A DNA stretch of 6,402 bases from Candidatus Peribacteria bacterium (GTDB lineage Bacteria > Patescibacteria > JAEDAM01 > Absconditabacterales > Absconditicoccaceae), in assembly GCA_031288635.1 (NCBI GenBank), contig JAITQZ010000100.1, positions 1 through 6,402 on the forward strand. The letters are read 5' to 3'. The notes beneath the pieces are model-generated. The model was not told the DNA's origin and did no database searches. It saw nothing but the letters and a program-made list of their open reading frames with translations. The position numbers were made by a program, and so were the translations under genes. This document shows, piece after piece, positions 1 through 4,631 of this stretch (positions are counted from its first letter, which is position 1; every line of letters starts with the position of its first letter).

Positions 1-39
1 GTAATGATTTCCATTAGTCAGGTATAATCATTACCTTTT
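1..39 (+). terminator. possible hairpin terminator at window edge
   Basis: GTAATGATT (1-9) is perfectly complementary to AATCATTAC (26-34), giving a 9-bp stem with a 16-nt loop, followed on the plus strand by CCTTTTT. It could end a plus-strand gene lying left of the window. The stem is AT-rich and the loop long, so this is a weak call. The stem may also extend beyond the window edge. Confidence 0.35.
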
Positions 40-80
40 TGAAAGAAAATGGTAGAGAAAAATGCAAATTGATAAAAGGA

Positions 81-111
81 AACAGCCCCACAAGTTTAGG
101 GCTGTTTTTTT
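81..111. terminator. bidirectional intrinsic terminator downstream of rplA
   Basis: AACAGCCC (81-88) pairs perfectly with GGGCTGTT (99-106) around a 10-nt loop. On the plus strand the stem runs directly into seven T residues. On the minus strand it is followed by TTTCCTTTTAT, a weaker U-rich tail. It begins about a dozen bases past the rplA stop, so it probably ends the ribosomal transcript and may also stop plus-strand transcription coming from the left. Confidence 0.8.
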
Positions 112-123
112 AGTTTACAGAGA

Positions 124-804
124 TTAGTATTCTACGCTTATTCCAGGACTCATTGTCGTACTGATAACGAGCTTTTTTACGAGCTTTCCTTTTACTCCGG
201 TCGGTTTATTGTCTTCAATAGCTTTCATCAGTGTATCAATATTTTCTATGAGTTTTTTTTCATCGAAAGAGATTTTTCCGACTCCAGCGTGGATGTTTCC
301 TGTTTTATCGAGTCTGAATTCTATTTTTCCTTTTTTTACTTCTTCAATCGCTTGCGTGATGTCTACGGCAACCGTTCCTGCTTTTGGGCTGGGCATCAGT
401 CCTTTTGGTCCGAGCTGTTTTGCTACGGGTGCGAGGTCTCTGATGTGGTCAGGAGTCGTGATAAGCACGTCAAAATCCATTTTCCCGGCTTTGATAGCAT
501 CCAATACACTTTCAAAACCTGCGATGTCTGCACCTGCTTTTTTTGCGTCTGCGACTTTGTCTTCGCTAACAAATACGGCAACTTTTTTGGTCTTTCCTGT
601 TCCGTGAGGGAGGATGGTCGTTGCTCTGAGCATTTGGTCGTTGTACTTTGGATTTGCGTTGGTTTTGATGGCTACGTTGACGGTAGCGTCGAATTTCGCG
701 TAATTTGCTTTTTTCAGTAAGTTGACTGCCTCCGTGAGAGGGTAGAGTTTCAAGGCTTCAAAGGTTTTTTTCGCCTCGTTGTACTTTTTTCCGTGTTCTT
801 TCAT
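124..804 (-). CDS. rplA: 50S ribosomal protein L1
   Basis: Large-subunit protein that binds 23S rRNA at the L1 stalk and helps move deacylated tRNA out of the E site; in many bacteria it also represses its own operon by binding the mRNA leader. The 226-residue product has the family's usual length and motifs: HGKKYNEA at the N-terminus, the QLGPKGLMPSPKAGTV segment, FRLDKTGNIHAGVGK, and the C-terminal KPTGVKGKLVKKL...TTMSPGISVEY (most bacteria have MGPG where this has MSPG). The ATG at 804 is chosen because MKEHGKKY aligns with the normal L1 start; an in-frame ATG at 837 would add 11 unusual residues. It ends in UAA and contains no UGA codon. rplK is normally directly upstream, but here an acetyltransferase gene and a small ORF separate them. 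No rplJ or rplL follows before the terminator. Confidence 0.97.
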   Translation of the reverse strand: MKEHGKKYNEAKKTFEALKLYPLTEAVNLLKKANYAKFDATVNVAIKTNANPKYNDQMLRATTILPHGTGKTKKVAVFVSEDKVADAKKAGADIAGFESVLDAIKAGKMDFDVLITTPDHIRDLAPVAKQLGPKGLMPSPKAGTVAVDITQAIEEVKKGKIEFRLDKTGNIHAGVGKISFDEKKLIENIDTLMKAIEDNKPTGVKGKLVKKLVISTTMSPGISVEY

Positions 805-875
805 TGTGGTAAAGGGGTAAGAGATAAAAGTGGTCATAACGTTCCCTATGGAACTGCCACACGTGTATGTTTGTA

Positions 876-1104
876 CTACACTACTGAGTTGGTGTGTTCT
901 TTTTCTGGTGGTTGTTTTTCAGCTTTTGGTCTATGAAAAATTTCATACAGTTGTTCTAAGATGTTATGTATTTGTTCTTTTCTCCGCATTCTCCATTTGT
1001 TTTTCCCTTTTCTCGGAGTCTAACGCTATTTTATCTATTTGTTTATCCATTTTTTCCGTATTCCAGATTAGATATTTGCGTCAGAATTCGTCACGTGGTT
1101 CCAT
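876..1104 (-). pseudogene. small Lys/Glu-rich helical ORF, apparently frameshifted
   Basis: I do not recognise this. An ATG at 1104, preceded by purine-rich AAAGGAG and AGGAG, opens a frame reading MEPRDEF-(UGA=Gly)-RKYLIWNTEKMDKQIDK and then a charged helical stretch; it stops at UAA 964-966 after 46 residues. The next frame takes over without a break in character (EQIHNILEQLYEIFHRPKAEK..., ending in TNSVV and UAG at 876-878). Removing one base from the A4 run at about 977-980 joins the two into one protein of roughly 75 residues of the same charged, coiled-coil-like composition. So this is either a decayed or mis-sequenced small gene, a site of +1 frameshifting, or two overlapping microproteins. 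The first frame is open back to an ATG at 1146. The plus-strand ORF over the same bases looks hydrophobic only because it is the antisense of A-rich codons. Confidence 0.4.
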
Positions 1105-1212
1105 CTCTCCTGTTCTCCTTTCTTTTCGTGAAAGTTGTCTAATCATTTGTTGTTTGTTAAGAGATAAGTGTAATTTAGTGGAATTTCTGGTAGACTCTCT
1201 TCCGTCGAATTC

Positions 1213-1233
1213 GGACGCGTTAATGACGCGTCC
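1213..1233. repeat. GC-rich inverted repeat, GGACGCGT / ACGCGTCC
   Basis: A perfect 8-bp inverted repeat with a 5-nt centre (TAATG) lies in the gap between the acetyltransferase gene and rplA. It is strikingly CpG-rich against its AT-rich surroundings. There is no T-tract next to it, so it is not an evident terminator. It could be a protein-binding site or the remnant of a small palindromic interspersed element; only the symmetry is actually visible. Confidence 0.55.
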
Positions 1234-1301
1234 CTACATTCTTTGTTGGAGGGAACTATTTCTTATATTAATATAGTTTTCAAGGACTAACATTGGGTTG
1301 G

Positions 1302-1862
1302 TTATGAAGAAGATAAAGGTTGCTTATTAAAGTCGTGTTTGGTGATATCCATAAAGATTCTGTCGTGCCATTCTCCTTGGTGGAATAATGATTGTCTTCT
1401 GCGTCCGATTTCCTTAAAGCCACATTTCTCATAACATTTCTTTGCTTTGCTATTGAAATCAAAGACTTCTAGCATAATATTGTGGAGATTTAGGGTGCTA
1501 AATCCATAGTCCAAGATACATTGTATCGCATCAGTTCCGTAGCCTTTACTGTGCTCATCGACTTCTCAAATCAGGATACCTAGCATAGCACAGCGGTGAA
1601 CTCGTTGGATTTCACGCAAATCAATGTTTCCTAAAATCTGATGGTCTTGTTTTCTAATAATAGAGAAGATATATATATCACTTTTATTTGTCATTTCTTC
1701 CACCCGTTTTCTTTCTGAGGGTAGGGTAGTCATAAACGAGGTCGCTCCTGTGCCATCAGTAATTCTTGTGTCATTCATCCATTTAGTAAAAAGCTCATAA
1801 TCTTCAGGATTAACAGGTGAGAGATATACTTTTTCTCCTACGATTTTAGGGAAGTATTTCAT
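1302..1862 (-). CDS. GNAT-family N-acetyltransferase, RimJ/RimL type
   Basis: Predicted cytoplasmic acetyl-CoA-dependent acetyltransferase of 186 residues, normal length for the Acetyltransf_3 (RimJ/RimL-like) group, which acetylates protein N-termini, antibiotics or small amines. The N-terminus KYFPKIVGEKVYLSPVNPED is typical (GxxvyLrp...D), followed by FTKWMND. The acetyl-CoA-binding motif A reads GILIGEVDEHSKGYGTDAI (residues about 95-113), and motif B includes LEVFDFNSKAKKCYEKCGF then a Phe-Lys-Glu-Ile-Gly-Arg strand. The glycine in GILIG (residue 99, bases 1566-1568) is a UGA codon; under the standard code the gene would be cut in two there. It starts with ATG 1862, has no Shine-Dalgarno, and ends with UAA. 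The substrate cannot be told from sequence. It sits between rplK and rplA, an unusual place; ribosomal-protein acetylation is an attractive but unsupported idea. Confidence 0.9.
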
Positions 1863-1867
1863 TGGTT

Positions 1868-2005
1868 CAGATGATTTCAGAAGATTAAAAAAGATTTCGG
1901 AAGATTATTATTTTTGTTTTATTATTGTTCTGTTTTTTACTGATAATAGTTAGTTGTTTGGTTTACTATCGTCTGAAATCTTCAGACTAATCTTCAGTAA
2001 TCTTA
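1868..2005. repeat. GAAGATTA repeats facing each other between rplK and GNAT gene
   Basis: This 145-bp gap carries copies of one octamer in opposite orientations at its two ends. On the left GATGATTT, GAAGATTA, AAAGATTT and GAAGATTA begin at 1870, 1880, 1890 and 1900, an exact 10-bp step. On the right the complement appears as AAATCTTC, TAATCTTC and TAATCTTA beginning at 1976, 1988 and 1998. The arms can pair (for example GATTTCAGA 1873-1881 with TCTGAAATC 1972-1980), enclosing a T-rich low-complexity core. The left arm shares TCAGAAGATTA and TTCGGAAGATTA with the array upstream of the membrane-protein gene. Confidence 0.6.
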
Positions 2006-2007
2006 TT

Positions 2008-2448
2008 CTATAGTTCTACTTCTACTCCCATATTTTTTGCAGTTCCGGCGATGATTTTGATTCCGGCTTCGACATCGTGGGCGTTTAAGTCGTTCTTTTT
2101 CAGTTCATAAATTTCTTCTAAATCTTTTCTGGATAATTTTCAGATTTTTTTCTTGTTTGGTTCTCCTGAACCGGTAGTTTGTTTCAGCTTCCATTTGATG
2201 AGACCGGATGTTATAGGTTCTCCGACTTCGAGTTGGAAAGTTCTATCTACGTAAATAGTCAGTTTCGCTTTTACTTTTACGTCTACTCCTGCGAATTTCT
2301 GCATGAGGTCCATCGTTTTTTCGTTGAATTCTTTGATGAACTGTCCAATATTTACTCCGTTGGCTCCTAGCATAGGTCCTAGCGGAGGTGCTGGTTGTGC
2401 TTTCCCAGCAGGGATTTCGAGGTGTAAAATGTTTTGTACTTTTGCCAT
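2008..2448 (-). CDS. rplK: 50S ribosomal protein L11
   Basis: Large-subunit protein that binds the GTPase-associated region of 23S rRNA and works with L10/L12, elongation factors and, where present, RelA. The 146-residue product matches the family's usual length of about 141. The N-terminal domain has [21 protein letters not shown], the invariant proline-rich helix region, and [14 protein letters not shown]. The RNA-binding C-terminal domain has [18 protein letters not shown] and ends [27 protein letters not shown]. Codon 103 (2140-2142) is UGA and sits where L11 proteins carry a conserved glycine (compare KVGKIS in E. coli), the strongest single proof of UGA = Gly here. It starts with ATG, ends with UAG, and has no Shine-Dalgarno. 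The gene lies 7 bp after the membrane-protein gene, so the two are surely co-transcribed. Confidence 0.98.
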
Positions 2449-2455
2449 TTGCTGT

Positions 2456-3163
2456 TTAGTGAATAAATAAAGATTTGAGATAGGGTTTGGAGGTATGATA
2501 GGTATCGGCAGGGATTTGGAGCAACCGAGTTTCTCCTTCCAATTCGATAACCATCAAGACGACCTTATCCTTGAATGCTGCCATATTGATAAAGCTGACT
2601 TTATCCCCGAAAAGCTGGTTCGCGAGGATTTCGCTTTCGGTAGGCATTGTGTACACGTTTCCCCCTAATTGTTGCACAGTCCTAACAAAATCAAGTCCTT
2701 TTTCCCCATAGGACGCAAAGTAATTGCCTTTAGAGTCTTGGAGCATATAGTCGGGCTGGGAGCCCAGCACATCTATAATGTCGAGTACTCCAAAGAATTG
2801 CGTGGTCCCTGAGAGGAGGGGGATTGGTTGAGTAGAAGCAAGGTCTGTGGCACTTGGGGAAGTGTTGGTATTTGAGAGTGTTTCTCAACTAAGTTGGGGC
2901 GAGGAAGTCTGCGTTGTTCACGTTGCAATTGCTGTTCACGTTGTGGCGGTACTCGTTCCGGTAGCGGTTCACGAAATGTCGATAATTGCGGTTCCAGTGT
3001 GCTGATTTCCTGTCTTGGATAGTGCTCAATCTTCATTATATGGTCTTTCCTTCCCTGCAGTAAAAATCTCTGCCTTTCTTATATATGCCAGTGCATAGAT
3101 TATTGTCAAGGAGAGAAAGAGAATGACCAATGACCGAGTGACAATTTTTTTTTCTTCTCGCAT
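2456..3163 (-). CDS. membrane-anchored protein of unknown function, five UGA-glycines
   Basis: I do not recognise the family. Read with UGA as glycine, an ATG at 3163 opens a 235-residue protein ending in UAA. Residues 1-10 are charged (MREEKKIVTR), 11-28 form a hydrophobic segment (SLVILFLSLTIIYALAY), and about 46-130 are a low-complexity Thr/Gly/Ala/Ser linker. A mixed alpha/beta region follows (about 135-235, including GVLDIIDVLGSQPDYM and KVVLMVIELEGETRLLQIP). It is probably a signal-anchor protein with the C-terminal domain outside the membrane. All five UGA codons (residues 46, 65, 76, 82, 93) are in the linker, so the standard code hides the N-terminal half, and a shorter GTG-start ORF (2770) or the out-of-frame Pro/Gln-rich ORF at 3036 would be called instead. 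It occupies the nusG-rplK junction, ends 7 bp before rplK, and starts 57 bp after nusG, across a repeat array. Confidence 0.82.
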
Positions 3164-3167
3164 AGGG

Positions 3168-3223
3168 TAAGATTACAGAAGATTAAATCAGAAGATTACC
3201 GTTCGGAAGATTACGGATGATTA
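3168..3223. repeat. array of five GAAGATTA-like octamers
   Basis: On the plus strand TAAGATTA (3168), GAAGATTA (3178, 3191, 3206) and GATGATTA (3216) follow one another at 10-15 bp steps. They fill the whole gap between the nusG stop and the membrane-protein start; the last unit overlaps the nusG stop codon and the first ends a few bases before the ATG. In mRNA sense it reads as repeated UAAUCUUC. The pair TCAGAAGATTA plus TTCGGAAGATTA recurs at 1877-1907, so this is a dispersed repeat and not mere low complexity. Confidence 0.6.
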
Positions 3224-3796
3224 GAGGAGTTCGATTTTGTCGATGTCGATGATTACGGGGGTGAGTCTACCTAGCATTTCGATTTGTACGACTACTTGTC
3301 CTTTGTCTCCGTCTATTTCTTTGATGGTTCCTTGCATTCCTTTGAAGTCTCCTGTTTTGAGGAGTACTACGTCTCCGAGATTGTAAGGTACTTTCAGTTC
3401 TGACCTTTCTTGGGATTGGGTAATCTGTTTCATCATTTCTGTGAATTCTGAGTCTGTTAGCGGTACCGGTCTGGTTTCCGCCCCTACGATGAGTCTGACT
3501 CCTGGCGTATTTCTGACTACGTACCAGATTCTGTCGTTCATCCTCGATTTGAAGAAGAGGTACCCTGGGTAGAGTTTTTTTTGTTTTACAACTTTTTCTC
3601 CTTTTTTGATTGAGGTTTCGTTGACTTTGGGGTTCATAAATTCGACAACGTCGTCTTTGAGTCCTTGTTTGTTGATTCTCTCTTTGAGGTTTTCCATTAC
3701 GAGTTCTTCTTGTCCAGAGGTGACACTAAGGACATATCGTTTGAAACTTCTATCTTCAATCTGCTTTTTTATTTCCACTGAGGTAGTTTCCGTCAT
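3221..3796 (-). CDS. nusG: transcription termination/antitermination factor NusG
   Basis: Cytoplasmic factor that binds RNA polymerase through its N-terminal domain and contacts ribosomal S10 or Rho through its C-terminal KOW domain, coupling transcription to translation. The 191-residue product shows the NGN domain (about residues 19-125: RYVLSVTSGQEELVMENL, KLYPGYLFFKSRMNDRIWYV, NTPGVRLIVGAETRPVPL) and the KOW domain (about 138-191: LGDVVLLKTGDFKGMQGTIK, then GRLTPVIIDIDKIEL). The usual Trp opening the first strand is Arg-Tyr here. It starts with ATG 3796, which has no Shine-Dalgarno, ends with UAA inside a repeat unit, and has no UGA codon. It lies downstream of secE by 44 bp, the classic secE-nusG order. 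Confidence 0.97.
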   Translation of the reverse strand: MTETTSVEIKKQIEDRSFKRYVLSVTSGQEELVMENLKERINKQGLKDDVVEFMNPKVNETSIKKGEKVVKQKKLYPGYLFFKSRMNDRIWYVVRNTPGVRLIVGAETRPVPLTDSEFTEMMKQITQSQERSELKVPYNLGDVVLLKTGDFKGMQGTIKEIDGDKGQVVVQIEMLGRLTPVIIDIDKIELL

Positions 3797-3840
3797 TAGG
3801 AAGAGGTAAAAAGATAAAAAATGCTGGTTGTATTTAGGGT

Positions 3841-4032
3841 TTAGAGTTGTCCAGTCATCGCTTGGTAGAACAGTTGGTACCCTTCTCCAAAAATCGCATC
3901 TGCGAGGACAAAGTAGAGTCCTGCCACGATAACGATAGCAAAGATTGCGATGGTTAAGTTGAGATACAGCTTTTTATCAGGATGTTTGAGGTGTTTTACT
4001 GTTTCCAAGCTGTCGTAAATAAAGTCTAACAT
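3841..4032 (-). CDS. secE: preprotein translocase subunit SecE
   Basis: Essential small subunit that clamps SecY in the SecYEG protein-export channel. The 63-residue product is a minimal one-span SecE: an N-terminal amphipathic stretch (MLDFIYDSLETVKHLKHPDKK), then one membrane segment from about residue 24 to 48 (LTIAIFAIVIVAGLYFVLAD) and the family's aspartate after it. The ATG at 4032 is chosen because it gives the normal short SecE start; the frame is open to 4107, but the extra residues are atypical and would run through the predicted promoter. Identification rests on shape, the HPDKK...LYFVLAD pattern and position directly upstream of nusG. Ends in UAA; no UGA codon. No tRNA-Trp gene, a frequent neighbour of secE, is present in the 60-odd bases upstream. 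Confidence 0.92.
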   Translation of the reverse strand: MLDFIYDSLETVKHLKHPDKKLYLNLTIAIFAIVIVAGLYFVLADAIFGEGYQLFYQAMTGQL

Positions 4033-4070
4033 TTTTCTAGGGGAAAAATTAAAAAAAATTTCTTTCTTTT

Positions 4071-4098
4071 TATATAGTGATTTCTCGGAGGAATGCAA
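4071..4098 (-). promoter_or_regulatory. sigma-70-type promoter for secE-nusG operon
   Basis: On the minus strand TTGCAT (4098-4093) and TATATA (4076-4071) are separated by 16 bp, just past the terminator of the upstream unit and about 40 bp before the secE ATG. A dyad, TTTCTCG (4081-4087) and CGAGAAA (4108-4114), brackets the -35 box and could be an operator. Assigned by match to the consensus only. Confidence 0.5.
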
Positions 4099-4118
4099 GA
4101 GCATCATCGAGAAAATGT

Positions 4119-4142
4119 AAAAAGCCCCGCTATAGCGGGGCT
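4119..4142 (-). terminator. intrinsic terminator of SLH-protein operon
   Basis: AGCCCCGC (4123-4130) and GCGGGGCT (4135-4142) form a perfect, GC-rich 8-bp stem with a TATA loop. On the minus strand the stem is followed by TTTTTA. It lies 28 bp past the stop of the 140-residue gene and separates that unit from secE. Confidence 0.92.
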
Positions 4143-4169
4143 CATCTCTGCTGGGTTCGCATTCTAAAC

Positions 4170-4592
4170 TTATGCAGCTTGATTATACTCTCTTATTTCT
4201 ACGACAGGAGTTGCGTTGCTCTCACCGTCTGCGACTACGTTTATTTCCATATGGCGTTGTTTCAAAGGATGTTTGTATTCAGCTAAGGAAGGATGTTTGT
4301 ATTCAGCTAAGGCGTGAAAGTTGTCGATTAAGTCATCTTTTCTTTCTGTTCTATTCTGGCTCATTTTCGTAGTACGAGCGTTGTTGTTTTCCAGCAAGCT
4401 ATCTTGAGTCTTCTCGATAATAAAGGTTCCATTGTCGTTAATTCTTCTGGTTTCTTTTGCTTCTTCGTGAGCACGTCTTTGTTGTCTTAGTTTCAGCTTT
4501 GTTGTATAGTGATTGTTAGTATTTGGAAGTTCATGAGGAGAGATAAGAGCAGTAGTAGCAGTTTCCTGTTGAATTAAGTTAGTTGTGTTCAT
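4170..4592 (-). CDS. hypothetical hydrophilic protein, 140 residues
   Basis: No family is recognised. The product runs from ATG 4592 to UAA and is rich in Asn, Thr, Glu, Arg and Gln, with no Cys or Trp and no hydrophobic segment long enough to cross a membrane, so it is probably soluble and partly disordered. Residues about 30-52 (TKLKLRQQRRAHEEAKETRR) are strongly charged and could form a helix or bind nucleic acid. SLAEYKHP is repeated twice in tandem near residues 95-110, from a 24-bp duplication. No UGA is used as a sense codon. The start lies 39 bp after the SLH gene's stop with no promoter or terminator between, so it is probably the last gene of that transcript. Its clean stop, followed by a terminator, supports it being real. 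Confidence 0.7.
   Translation of the reverse strand: MNTTNLIQQETATTALISPHELPNTNNHYTTKLKLRQQRRAHEEAKETRRINDNGTFIIEKTQDSLLENNNARTTKMSQNRTERKDDLIDNFHALAEYKHPSLAEYKHPLKQRHMEINVVADGESNATPVVEIREYNQAA
4267..4314 (-). repeat. 24-bp in-frame tandem duplication
   Basis: GGATGTTTGTATTCAGCTAA plus four bases occurs at 4267-4290 and again at 4291-4314, identical over the first 22 bases. It encodes SLAEYKHP twice in the 140-residue hypothetical protein. Near-identity at DNA level indicates a recent slippage or duplication. Confidence 0.9.
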
Positions 4593-4631
4593 TGATGTGG
4601 TTGGTAAAAAGGTAAAAGGTGGAATAATGAA

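Noticed and set aside
805..837. Upstream ATG for rplA at 837 with an AGGGA-like site
   Set aside because: It adds 11 residues not typical of L1, and the AGGGA is part of a GTTCC/GGAAC dyad; the ATG at 804 matches the family start. It remains possible.
830..1276. Plus-strand hydrophobic ORF of 148 residues
   Set aside because: It is the antisense of an A-rich, charged minus-strand frame, so runs of Phe/Leu/Ser/Cys arise automatically; no recognisable motif, and it overlaps the rplA N-terminal region.
1566..1568. UGA read as tryptophan (code 4)
   Set aside because: Conserved positions in L11, SLH and GNAT motifs call for glycine, and UGG is used for Trp.
2140..2448. L11 as a truncated pseudogene
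   Set aside because: The sequence after the UGA is a full, conserved L11 C-terminus in the same frame; recoding explains it, and other genes show the same pattern.
2773..3036. Minus-strand Pro/Gln-rich ORF with an ATG at 3036
   Set aside because: It is an out-of-frame reading of the Thr/Gly-rich linker of the membrane protein; the frame with a membrane anchor and a long C-terminal domain is far more convincing once UGA is glycine.
4033..4107. Extended secE start at 4107
   Set aside because: The added residues do not resemble SecE and the interval holds the likely promoter.
4033..4118. tRNA-Trp gene upstream of secE
   Set aside because: No cloverleaf, no GTTC-type T-loop, and the space is taken by a promoter and terminator.
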